A stretch of 64,000 nucleotides of DNA from Corydoras sp. C115 (lineage: Eukaryota; Chordata; Actinopteri; Siluriformes; Callichthyidae), in the NCBI GenBank assembly GCA_019802505.1, contig JAFMOC010000092.1, positions 678,001 through 742,000 of the forward strand, written 5' to 3'. The position numbers and the translations under genes are program-made. The first letter of the stretch is position 1. Every line of letters begins with the position of its first letter. Under the pieces are notes generated by a model, which searched no databases, was not told the DNA's origin, and saw only the letters and a list, made by a program, of their open reading frames with translations. This document shows, in pieces, positions 32,500 to 43,294 of this stretch.

Positions 32500-33600
32500 T
32501 TAGGACAGAAACGAGGGGCAGTTTTTCAGCAGCAGGGGCTTGGCAATTTCCAGGAGGTCCAGGTTAGGGTCCAGCGATCTGCCCAAACCTTCCAGCACCA
32601 TGATGGCAAATACTACTGAGGCAAAGTTACTCTCCAGTTTTACCTGTCAAAACAACGAATACGGTTGTGAGCAAATACAATAAAACAATCCGGTTGAAAA
32701 AAGCTGTAACAAGACTTGTATATATAAAAAAAAATGGTTTCCCCTGTGGATGTCTTATAGGGAAAGTGTTACACCAGCAACACTGATGAATTCGTTTTAC
32801 TGGCTCATTAACAGTGCTCTGTAGAAGCCATTAAAAGGTTTGGCATGTAGATGAACAGAAGGTTCCTTCTAACACAGATACCGGCACCATTGACCAACAC
32901 TGACCAGCGAACACTGATTTGGCATCTGCTGTTAGAAAACCTGATGGGGCCTCCCATCTGCAGACATGGTCAGGCGTGTCTGTGGAATGTCTGGTTGGAT
33001 TAAAACGTGTCCTTTATCTGCTGCCGGTTGGTAAAAATTGCATCAAAGGAGGAACCATGAATATTTAAACATTATAGATATTAATGACACAGAGAGCTTC
33101 ACTTGAAAGCACTCCCTATTATATATATATATATATATATATTCATTAATTATCTTCCGCTTTATCCTATATTAGGGTCATGGGGGGGGGGGTTCCCCAA
33201 GCCCATCCAAGGGAGAACGTTTCGGGCGCTGGGCAGATACACCCAGGACAGGGAGCCAATCCATCGCTGGGCACACACTCACTCACACAGACACTCTCTA
33301 TATGGGGCAATTTGGAGAACTCAATTGACTTGATCCATGTTTTTGGACTTTGGGAGGAAACCGGAGAACCCGGAGGAAACCCACGTGGACACGGGGAGCA
33401 CATGGAAACTCCACCCAGATGGGGATTGGATTAAAACGTGTCCTTTATCTGCTGCCGGTTGGTAAAAATTGCATCAAAGGAGGAACCATGAATATTTAAA
33501 CATTATAGATATTAATGACACAGAGAGCTGCACTTGAAAGCACTCCCTATTATATATATATTCATTCATTATCTTCCGCTTTATCCTATATTAGGGTCAT

Positions 33601-33632
<32 letters not shown>

Positions 33633-36600
33633 TCCCCATGCCCATCCAGGGAGAACGTTTCGGGCGCTGGGCAGATACACCCAGGACAGGGAGCCAATCT
33701 ATTGCTGGGCACACACTCACTCTCACAAACACACTCTATATGGGGCAATTTGGAGAACTCAATTGACTTGATCCATGTTTTTGGACTTTGGGAGGAAACC
33801 GGAGAACCCGGAGGAAACCCACGCGGACACAGGGAGCACATGGAAACTCCACCCAGATGGGGATTCGAACCGGGAATCCCTAGCGCTGAGAGGAGAACAT
33901 GCTAACCACTAAGCCACCGTGACGCCTCTATTATAGATATAGTATATTATATAGTGTGTTGGTCATATGGTAGCGTTATTTTGGCTTCTTATATAATGCA
34001 CTGTAAAGGTCCCATTACACAGAACACTATGGATTGATGGATGGAGTAAATGCTATATGGTGAGAACAGAGTGAATGATGGAATGAGTGAGCCATTGCAA
34101 ATGCAGCTACTGTCTGTTGGTACCTTGTGGTGGATGAGCAAACCAAAGACTCTGGACAGCAGTTCCGAGACCTGGATCTTCAAAACAGAGCAAAAATTTT
34201 GAGGCGCTTCACAATAAACCACATGCCCCAAGTACTATTCATTCATTCATTCATTATCTTCCACTTAATCCTATATTAGGGTCGCAGTGGGGTACCCCAT
34301 GCCCATCCAGGGGAGAAAGATTTGGGCGCTGGGCAGATACACCCAGGACAGGGCGCCAATCTATCGCTGGGCTCACACTCACTCACACAGACACGCGCAC
34401 ATACACACTCTATATGGGGCAATTTGGAGAACTCAATTGACTTGATCCATGTTTTTGGACTGTGGGAGGAATCCGGAGAACCCGGAGGAAACCCACGCGG
34501 ACATGGGGAGAACATGGAAACTCCACCCAGATGGGGATTCGAACCTGGGGAATCCCTAGTGCTGAGTGGAGAACGGGCTAACCACTAAGCCACCGTGCCG
34601 CAGCTATTTATTCAATCATTCATCCATCCATCCATTATCTTCCGCTTTATCCTCTATTAGGGTCGTGGTGGGGTTCCCCATGCCCATCCAGGGGTGAACG
34701 TTTCGGGCGCTGGGCAGATACACCCAGGACAGTGCACCAATTTATCGCTGGGCACACACACACACACACACACTTTATATGGGTCAATTTGGAGAACTCA
34801 ATTGACTTGATCCATGTTTTTGGACTGTGGGAGGAAACCGGAGAACCCGGAGGAAACCCACGCGGACACGGGGAGAACATGGAAACTCCACCCAGATGGG
34901 GATTCGAACCGGGAATCCCTAGCGCTGAGAGGAGAACATGCTGTCCACTAAGCCACCGTGCCGCCCCCCAAGTACTATATGTAGAGTAACGTACCTTTCC
35001 CAATGAGAGTGTGTCGCTGAGAGCATGGTTCACCAGCTCAGCCATTTCTTTTTTGAAACCGGCCACGTCCTGGCACTCATTGGCCCGCGCATGGATTCAA
35101 AATCAGTTCGGCGACCCGTTCTCCCTAACAGATAAAGCAACCCAATATGAGAGTTCGAGATCTTTCCATCACAGTGTCAGCGTTTGCACTCAGTACCTGT
35201 TTCAGTACGACGGCAGTGAAGACCGCTTTCAGGTTCCTCAGATCGTCCTCACTGAGCTGAGCGACGATGCCAGCATCGAGCAGCACCAGCTGAAGCGGAG
35301 GAGGCGAGGGTCTTATACTGACCACCACAGTGTCCCACAGATCAGTCAGAGTGGCTTTGTCCTGGGATGAGACTCCCTGGTCGGCCTGAACCAGAATGTT
35401 CCCTGGATGAAGGTCCCCGTGGACAAAATTGTCCACAAACACCTTTATGGAAAAAAATAGACCACAGCATACAGGAAATGTCCTTGATGATGTCACCACT
35501 CAACGTTCTAATTTTAGTCCGTCTTTACAGTAAGTGGAACTAATCACATGGACAGTAAAAGGAAAAGGAGGCGTGTCCAAACTTTTGGCTGGTACTGTAC
35601 ATTAAAGTGTATGATGGTTTATGGTCTGCGGCACGGTGGCTTAGTGGTTTAGCACGTTCTCCTCTCAGCACTAGGGATTCCCGGTTCGAATCTCCATCTG
35701 GGTGGAGTTTCCATGTTCTCCCCGTGTCCGTGTGGGTTTCCTCCGGGTTCTCCGGTTTCCTCCCACAGTCCAAAAACATGGATCAAGTCAATTGAGTTCT
35801 CCAAATTGCCCCATATAGAGTGTGTATGTCTGTGTGAGTGTGTGCTCAGTGATAGGTTGGCGCCCTGTCCTGGGTGTATCTGCCCAGCGCCTGAAACGTT
35901 CTCCCCTGGATGGGCATGGGGAACCCCACCGCGACCCTAATAGAGGATAAAGTGGAAGATAATGAATGAGTGGTTTATGGTCGTACCATTTTCAGCAGAG
36001 TGTCTACCCCCATCCGGGCTATTCGCTGCTTGATGTCTGCTGGAACCTCTGAGCTGAGGTAGCTGGAAATGGGCTCACTCTCCTGAAGGGTGAACAAATC
36101 CACATTACAACACAGCACTTAAGAACCAACCCGACTGTACCACCTCCCCGATGAGAAATACCCCACACAGTGACCTCGTACGTCTCCACCAGGACAGTGC
36201 TGGTGACGAATGGCCTCAGCGGCGTAGGAAACTTGACGTATTCCAAGTCCTTGAAGTTGTTCTTGAACTTCTCGATGTTCCGGGCTTCGAATCGAAGGTC
36301 GATCTGTTTCGTCATGAGCTTCTCGAATTCCTCCACCACCTCAGGGAGGCTGAGCCACTTCAGGCCGGGTAAGCAGCTGATTAGAACGCTGCCCGCCTTC
36401 ATCAAGATCAGATCGATCTGAACCTGTCGTCTGATGCCAGGATGAAGCACCTGAAGGAGTAAAGTGGAGCGTTAGCAGGTCCTGACCCTCCACCTACAAA
36501 CATAAGCTGTAAGAGTTTAAGTTCATTTTACTTTAATGGCTACTGATACGAATCCCTTCTCGTCTGCGTGTGGAAACTTCTGGTCTGTAATCTTTTCCTC

Positions 36601-37362
36601 TGCGTTTTCAGACCCCAACAACTGGCTCAACGCTCCTCCAAGTCCAGGAAGCTCCCAGGCTTCCAGCAGATCCTCCTTCTCCAGCCCATCCACCAGCTGC
36701 TGAAACACCAGGTCCTCCACGCTCGCCACTCGAGCCTTGGCCCTGTACACCTGTGCTACACACCCCGAGCCCACGGGCTCCTTGCTGTCAAAGACGAACA
36801 GCTGCCGCCAGCCTTCTCCAAAAGCCCGCTGCAGACTCAGCTTGGTGTGACTCCAGGAGTGCGGACGTACCTTCACGTGGAGCCTCGAGAAACGATCGCA
36901 GAACTCCTGCGAAAAGATGTCCCGCCGTGTGCTGGCCCACTGTCCCAGTTTGATGAAGGTCGGACCGGAGGTTTCGGTGACCCACAGCAGGGCGTCGAGC
37001 CACCGAGAAGCCCAGCGCTGGGAGAGCAGGCTGGGGACGTAGAGCAGCAGGATGGGGCTGAACTTCAGAAGCAGAACCAGAGCCCGGACGCTCAGCCTCA
37101 GGACAAATAAAAGTCTGTGAACCTGCACTTTGGCCACAGACCTTTTCTCCGCGGCTCTCGGACGAGCCACTGTTCCTTGTGCCGAGGCGTACGTGATGCC
37201 CCCCGTCGCCCAACAGAGCAGCGCCACCCTGCGGGTCTGGCTCGTCACATGGCTGCTCTTGATGAACAGAGTTCTGCGTGGAACGATCCGAAACAACACC
37301 GAAACCCTCTGAAGGGTGCAATGAAGGTTTTGGGAAAGGGTCTTAAAGCAGAGTGCAGACAT
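32500..37362 (-). CDS. ADCK2: AarF domain-containing kinase 2 (UbiB-family), 7 exons
   Basis: Mitochondrial UbiB-type atypical kinase/ATPase linked to coenzyme Q and lipid metabolism (established for the family). Exons in transcript order: 37362-36532, 36450-36175, 36082-35987, 35442-35197, 35124-34995, 34177-34124, 32643-32500. About 591 residues; human has 626. The N-terminus is basic (RIVPRRTLF), fitting mitochondrial import, with a hydrophobic stretch near residues 80-115. Seen motifs: the UbiB-specific KxGQ as TFIKLGQWASTRRD, the A-rich-loop region PVGSGCVAQVYRA, VAIKV across the exon 1/2 junction, EFEKLMTKQIDLRFEARN, catalytic FVHGDLHPGNILV, and LLDAGIVAQL in place of DFG. Exon 5 carries one extra base (35093-35094) that breaks an otherwise conserved frame. 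SINEs sit in introns 3, 5 and 6; in 3 and 5 they lie just inside the splice donors. It is divergent from DENND2A, its neighbour in human 7q34. Confidence 0.94.
33142..33425 (-). mobile_element. DANA-like SINE, copy 1 of the duplication
   Basis: Tail to CAGATGGGGATT on the reverse strand, cut by the duplication junction; shares CAGGGAGCCAATC and GACTTTGGGAGG variants with the next copy. Confidence 0.92.
33560..33927 (-). mobile_element. DANA-like SINE, copy 2, with a G30 tract
   Basis: Complete to the head; the internal G-run is expanded to 30 G (33601-33630). Shares private variants with copy 1. Confidence 0.92.
33601..33630. repeat. 30-bp G homopolymer
   Basis: Uninterrupted G tract at the SINE position that holds 4-18 G/C in other copies. 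Confidence 0.95.
34239..34602 (-). mobile_element. DANA-like SINE, first of a same-strand pair in ADCK2 intron 5
   Basis: Long (GAAT)n tail, full body and head. Left-flanked by CCCCAAGTACTAT (34226-34238). Confidence 0.93.
34603..34965 (-). mobile_element. DANA-like SINE, second of a same-strand pair
   Basis: Directly follows the first copy; right-flanked by CCCCAAGTACTAT (34966-34978), so one duplication encloses both. Confidence 0.93.
35093..35094 (-). other. ADCK2: Frame-breaking extra base in ADCK2 exon 5
   Basis: The coding strand reads AATCCATGCGCGG. Removing one C gives ERVAELILNHARANECQDV, the conserved sequence. The exon is 130 bp and 129 fits phases 0-0. Confidence 0.85.
35508..35603. 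mobile_element. Short MITE relic
   Basis: TTACAGTAAGTGGAACTAATCACATGG followed by GGCGTGTCCAAACTTTTGGCTGGTACTGTAC, the Tc1-type right end. Confidence 0.55.
35627..35970 (+). mobile_element. DANA-like SINE at the ADCK2 exon 3 donor
   Basis: Full length, antisense to ADCK2, flanked by TGGTTTATGGTC (35615-35626 and 35971-35982). The right repeat overlaps intron positions +5 to +16 of the exon 3 donor. Confidence 0.95.
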
Positions 37363-37414
37363 TTTAATAAAACACAGGGGTTACGACCCGACAACATGAG
37401 TTTCACAAACACTG

Positions 37415-38400
37415 AACATTACCAAACACACACACACATTAAACTAAACACACTCACACACACACACACATTAAACTAAACACTCTCACACACACACATT
37501 AAACTAAACACTTTCACACACACACATTAAACTAAACACACACACACACACACACACACATTAAACTAAACACACTCACACATTAAACTAAACACACACA
37601 CACACACACTCACACTTTAAACTAAACACACTCCCCCCCACACACACATTAAACTAAACACACTCACACACACACACATTAAACTAAACACACTCACATT
37701 AAACTAAACACACTCACACACACACATTAAACTAAACACACTCACACACACACACATTAAACTAAACACACTCACAAACACTCAACACAGCTAAACACAC
37801 TCACACACACATTAAACTAAACACACTCACACACACACATTAAAGTAAACACACTCACACACACATTAAACTAAACACACTTACACACACTCAACACAGC
37901 TAAACACACACTCATTAAACTAAACACTCACACACACACACACACACATTAAAGTAAACACACTCACACACACATTAAACTAAACACACTTACACACACT
38001 CAACACAGCTAAACACACACTCATTAAACTAAACACTCACACACACACACACATTAAAGTAAACACACTCACACACACATTAAACTAAACACACTCACAC
38101 ACACTCAACACAGCTAAACACACACTCATTAAACTAAACACTCACACACACACACTCAACACAGCTAAACACACTCACACACACTCAACACACTCACACA
38201 CACACACACAACACAGCTAAACACACTCACACACACTCAACACACTCACACACACACACACAACACAGCTAAACACACTCACACACACTCAACACACTCA
38301 CACACACACACACAACACAGCTAAACACACTCAACACAGCTAAACACACTCACACACACACACACAACACAGCTAAACACACTCAACACAGCTAAACACA

Positions 38401-38443
<43 letters not shown>

Positions 38444-38465
38444 AACACAGCTAAACACACTCACA
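37415..38465. repeat. CA-rich minisatellite upstream of ADCK2
   Basis: About 1.05 kb of (CA)n blocks separated by TTAAACTAAACAC or CAACACAGCTAAACAC spacers in a higher-order pattern. It starts about 50 bp 5' of the ADCK2 ATG, so it lies in or next to the promoter and 5' UTR. Confidence 0.95.
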
Positions 38466-38756
38466 CTGCCCAAATGTCATTGAGGTGAACAATTCATTTT
38501 TCTCCTTTGAAACTTTTTAAGGGTAAAAATACTAAATAAATGCAGCAGTCAGTAATTAAACATTTATAAACCCACGCTGAACAAACCAGCGCCGTTTCAG
38601 CAGCGTCTTAAAGATTTAACATCAATAAAAACACACACAACACACCCGTTTTGGGAACCGACTCCGAATCCAATAACCTATAGACCCGCCAGCAAAACAA
38701 GTCTCCAACTGCAATAACGCACCGCTTTTAACTTCAGCTTTCTGTCAAATATAAAC

Positions 38757-38802
38757 CGACAGACAGGCGGACAGGCGGACAGACAGACAGAAGGACGGAC
38801 GG
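38757..38802. repeat. (GACA/GACG)n microsatellite
   Basis: CGACAGACAGGCGGACAGGC and further GACA units ending in GGACGGACGG. Confidence 0.85.
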
Positions 38803-38999
38803 CTCATTTCAGAGTTTTCCGTTTGGCATGTTCTCCCGCAGCTCACTGATCGGATCCTCTGCGTTCATTCATCCTTACACAACCCACCTGTATCCGCGGG
38901 TACCACGTTACATTCCGTCCGGAGTGCTACACACATTCATCCTATGTTCCGCTTTCGCTCCCGTGAACATCAGTGCAATTTCGATAGTAAACGTACACA

Positions 39000-39245
39000 C
39001 GGCGGCACGGTGGCTTAGTGGTTTAGCATGTTCTCCTCTCAGCATTGGGGATTCCCGGTTCGAATCCCCATCTAGGTGGAGTTTCCATGTTCTCCCCGTG
39101 TCTGCGTGGGTTTCCTCCGGGTTCTCCGGTTTCCTCCCACAGTCCAAAAATATGGATCAAGTCAATTGAGTTCTCCAAATTGCCCCATATAGAGTGTGTC
39201 TGTGTGAGTGAGTGTGTGCCCAGCGATGGATTGGCGCCCTGTCCA
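39000..39245 (+). mobile_element. DANA-like SINE cut by a minisatellite
   Basis: Intact head and body up to GGCGCCCTGTCC, then the sequence turns into the CACCCCAACACAC repeat. Confidence 0.9.
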
Positions 39246-39765
39246 CCACCCCAACACACCACCCAAACACACCACCCCAATACACCATCCCAAACACACC
39301 ACCCCAACACACCCATCCCAACACACCACCCCAAACACACCACCCCAACACACCGCCCCAACACACCACCCCAATACACCGCCCCAACACACCACCCCAA
39401 TACACCACCCCAACACACCACCCCAATACACCACCCCAAACACCACACAATACACCACCCCAACACACCGCCCCAACACCACCAATACACCACCCACACC
39501 CAAACACACCACCCCAACACACCATCCCAAACACACCACCCCAATACACCGCCCCAACACACCACCCAAACACACCACCCCAATACACCGCCCCAACACA
39601 CCGCCCCAACACACCACCCCAACACACCACCCCAATACACCATCCCAAACACACCACCCCAATACACCATCCCAACACACCGCCCCAACACACCACCCAA
39701 ACACACCACCCCAACACACTGACCCAACACACCACCCCAACACACCGCCCCAACACACCGCTCGT
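39243..39765. repeat. CACCCCAACACAC minisatellite
   Basis: Roughly 35 units of 13-16 bp with G, T and C variants (CACCGCCCCAACA, CACCATCCCAAACA). Open frames in all six phases are a by-product. Confidence 0.95.
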
Positions 39766-39814
39766 TTGTACACTGCCCGGCCTTTTGATTAGTTTTACTA
39801 ACTAATCCCAAAAT

Positions 39815-39925
39815 ATTCTCCCCTGCGTTGACACAGGTAAACCCCCCCCCCCCACCACCAGCAGCACCACCACCCCGTGACCCCAGTACAGAAATAAGTG
39901 GAAGATAATAAGATAAGATGAGATT
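39815..39925 (+). mobile_element. Degenerate SINE 3' end
   Basis: ATTCTCCCCTGCGTTGACAC, a C-run, GTGACCCCAGTACAG and GTGGAAGATAATAAG are the end of an old DANA-like SINE. Confidence 0.6.
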
Positions 39926-40667
39926 CAGTCTGGATTCATAATTTCCCCTTTGCCGGAAATTGTGTTGAACATGGTGATTAGTATGTTTTCTAAAGACACA
40001 TTTTAATCACCATTTAATTTTGAAACTATTATTATTATTAACAACAATAATATTATTATAGCTAATGATGCAATAGTCATTTCAAAAGCTTGAAGTCACT
40101 GATGGTGTGTTGTTCTGACCTTGTTGGAAGATTTGCTGTTCCGAGGTCAGTGTTCTTATTGTCACGATGGAGCCTCAGCACAAAAGACTTAAGGAACACT
40201 GAACAGATGTTGCATCCACATCCTCCACCCACCGCAGTCGCTCTTTGACCTGCTGGTCACCGCAAAGCGGGGGGGCCTCTGTGGGTTTGTTATGAAGGCC
40301 TTAAAACCCTAATCTCTGAATTCTATTTTGTTTGATGTGTATATAAAACAGCTTATCCTATTTATTTATGAACCTATAGCTTATAATACATGGGACACCC
40401 AACACATGGGGGATGAACTAGAACAGCGATTGTGTGTCAGCTCTGAAACAAGGTGAGATGTGATTAAGTAAAACTGTCATTATGCAAACAATTGGAAACG
40501 TGAAAATAACACCACGGAGTCATGAAAGTAAAAATGTAATACACACTTAACTCGCTCCTACTTTTCTGTGAAACCTGATCCTCTGTCTCCTCCCCAATTG
40601 AATTTTAGCCAAGAGTCATTTTATTTTTACTCTCTTCCTGTCCCTCACGCCAGGCACTCGTCAGGAT

Positions 40668-40866
40668 TCCTATCCCGGCAGTGTCAGTGAGGTGGAGAAA
40701 TGAAACTCCAGCAGCACTGCTGCACTAAAACCCCCTCACCACATCAGTGTCACTGCAGAACTGACCATAAACAATCCACCACCCAAATGATACCTGTTCT
40801 GTGATGCTCATGAGAACCAACAGGGGACTAACAACAACAAAGAACACAGATGGACTACAGTCTGTT
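40668..40866. mobile_element. MITE interior fragment
   Basis: CCTATCCCGGCAGTGTCAGTG, CCCCTCACCACATCAGTG and ACAAAGAACACAGATGG match 11671-12152. Confidence 0.7.
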
Positions 40867-41154
40867 TTGAAATTCTTGTTCGAATGTTATGACATCACAG
40901 TACACCAATTAAAACTTGCAATTATTTGACTACAGTAGTACTATTTGAATTGTACAGCTAAAGGTACTAAACTACAGACTAGAAGGTTAATGGTTCAAGT
41001 CTCACCATGGTTAATCAACCTGTTGGGCTTAGCTTTGGTTCCTTCCAAAGCGGTCATTCATCTCCATGACAACCAGGCCTCCAATCACTCAGCCAGCTGT
41101 AGATTAGTTCAGCAGTAGGGGGTGGAGGGATGATGGGAAAGCAGAGGAGGGAGA

Positions 41155-41224
41155 GAATGAGAGAGAGAGAAAGAAGAGAGGGAGGGGGTCTTAAGAGGGA
41201 GGGGTGAGAAAAGTTTTGTGAAAA

Positions 41225-41274
<50 letters not shown>

Positions 41275-41275
41275 G
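41155..41275. repeat. (GA)n/(GT)n microsatellite region
   Basis: GAGAGAGAGAAAGAAGAGAG, then (GT)n and (GA)n runs at 41226-41275. Confidence 0.9.
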
Positions 41276-41289
41276 GGAAGAAGGGAAGG

Positions 41290-41556
41290 CAGAGAAAAAG
41301 ATCAGTTCGCCTGCAGCCTGGAGTTTTCAAGACCACTCTCTGTTTTTCTTCTAAAAACTTTCGGGGGGGAAAGCCTCGTGTTTCCCCACCGACCATCCCG
41401 AAAGGAAAGGCAGGATACATTCAGAGACGGGAAGAACACAACCAAATACGTCAAGGACGACCGTCAAGTGGATGCTGTCTAACCCAGCAGGGATTGGTTT
41501 TGCAAAATGAGAGACCACTCCAAGAGCGCTTCTGCAGGGCTCAAGCAACCAAGCAA
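41290..41556 (+). other. Possible first exon (speculative)
   Basis: A repeat-free block downstream of the GA tract ends at a good donor, CAAGCAAG|GTACAG. An ATG at 41507 opens MRDHSKSASAGLKQPSK up to that donor in phase 0. This phase does not fit either DENND2A exon candidate, so the gene it serves, if any, is unknown. Confidence 0.2.
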
Positions 41557-42542
41557 GGTACAGCTCAACATCACTGTGTGTTCCTCTAAAGTTCATCCTC
41601 TAAACCTGCAATGTTCAGAGTGATAGAGCAGTCCTCAACAGTTTACAGCTGAGAAGCCATCACCTCAGTCCACCGGTCAGGACGAGGGTTTCGAGCATGA
41701 ACCTGATGTGACTCGGTGGACCTGGGGGAACCCTGTGCTGTGGTAAATAGGTACATTCCAGTGCAGCAGGGAGACAGATAGAGACAGAGCCGTGTGTAAT
41801 TGGATAAGTGAGGCGAGTCATTTTAGCCTGAAGAACAATGCTCTCTCTTGACTGCTGCTCTCATGCAGAGGAGAGCTTGTAAACAGAGTAGTCTGCACTT
41901 TGATAGCTAAAGAATCTACGTTTACCTGTGTAGTGTAGTGTGTACGTTCTTACTTGTTTAGGCAGCTAAAAAGTTCCAAAGGTATGTAAGATGCTTGATC
42001 GTCACAGATACACAGACACACGATTGGCATGTCCAAACTTTTGACTCTATCTGTAGACAGAAGTAAGTCCACATACTTTCGATGTTGTTTCGAGGAGCAA
42101 AGCAGTTGTTTTTCTGGCTGTGGACACAGTTTTCGATTCACGGACATAATCCCTCTCTGTAGATGGCTTAATTCAATTTCGAAATCGTTCCCGGCAGAGC
42201 GACTCATTTCCATTCTGTGGTTTGGAACCATGGACACTGGTCTTCAGCTCCTGATTCACAGACTCACCTCTTCAGCCGGTGTTGGCTGCCAGGCCTGTAA
42301 TTACAGTCCACTGCACGACATGTCAGATCTTCAGGCCAAGCGAATAAGACAGCGGGATCAGTTTTATGCAAAAGCAAAGACAGTGTGTCTGCACTAAAGT
42401 GGTTTGGACAGAAGGCTGGATGTCTGTTATCTGTGTTTTAAGTCTGACCCGGCGCTCTAAACAGACTGTTCATATGAACATTGGGCCAAATGATGCAACA
42501 GTTCTGTGTTTATCAGATTATCCTGTCTGTAGTCTGTGAATC

Positions 42543-42898
42543 CATCCATCCATTATCTTCCGCTTTGTCCAATATTAGGGTCGCGGTGGGGTTCCCCATG
42601 CCCCTCCAGGGGAGAACGTTTCGGGCGCTGGGCAGATACACCCAGGACAGGGCGCCAATCTATCACAGGGCACACACTCACTCACACAGACATGCACGCA
42701 TACACAATCTATAGGGGGCACTTTGGAGAACCCAATTGACTTCACACATGTTTTTGGACTGTGGGAGGAAACCGGAGAACCCGGAGGAAACCCACGCGGA
42801 CACGGGGAGAACATGGAAACTCCACCCAGATGGGGATTCGAACCGGGAATCCCTAGTGCCGAGAGGCGAACGTGCTAACCACTAAACCACCGTGCCGC
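42543..42898 (-). mobile_element. DANA-like SINE, first of a same-strand pair
   Basis: (GGAT)n-tailed full-length copy, left-flanked by TAGTCTGTGAATC (42530-42542). Confidence 0.93.
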
Positions 42899-42904
42899 CT
42901 CAGC

Positions 42905-43281
42905 CCCAATTTTCATTCATTCATTCATTCATTCATTCATTCATTATCTTCCGCTTTTATCCTCTATTAGGGTCGCGGTGGGGTTCCCCATGCCCATCCA
43001 GGGGAGAACATCTCGGGCGCTGGGCAGATACACCCAGGACAGGGCGCCAATCCATCGCTGGGCACACACTCACTCACACAGACACACTCTATATGGGGCA
43101 ATTTTTGAGAATTCAATTGACTTCACCCATGTTTTTGGACTGTGGGAGGAAACCGGAGAACCCGGAGGAAACCCACGCAGACACGGGGAGAATATGGAAA
43201 CTCCACCCAGATGGGGATTCGAACCGGGAATCCCTAGCGCTGAGAGGAGAACGTGCTAACCACTAAGCCACTGTGCCGCCC
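42905..43281 (-). mobile_element. DANA-like SINE, second of a same-strand pair
   Basis: Long (GAAT)n tail, full length, right-flanked by TAGTCTGTGAATC (43282-43294). Confidence 0.93.
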
Positions 43282-43294
43282 TAGTCTGTGAATC

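Larger units (their letters stand above)
32995..33857. repeat. Recent 431-bp tandem duplication with a breakpoint inside a SINE
   Basis: TTGGATTAAAACGTGTCC begins both units (32995 and 33426). The units are nearly identical and each contains a reverse-strand SINE; the first SINE stops at GGGGATT, where the second unit begins. Confidence 0.93.
39926..42540. other. ADCK2-DENND2A intergenic DNA or DENND2A 5' region
   Basis: Mostly unique. Holds a MITE fragment (40668-40866), a GA/GT microsatellite (41155-41275) and a possible first exon (41290-41556). No protein-coding exon is certain. Confidence 0.4.

Noticed and set aside
36568..37321. Long opposite-strand and alternate-frame open frames over ADCK2 exon 1
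   Set aside because: Shadows of the GC-rich ADCK2 coding exon; the ADCK2 frame has all the kinase motifs.
39023..39811. Several open frames of 200-260 residues rich in Cys/Val/Gly/Trp or His/Pro/Thr
   Set aside because: All lie in the CACCCCAACACAC array and exist in all six frames, the mark of a low-complexity repeat.
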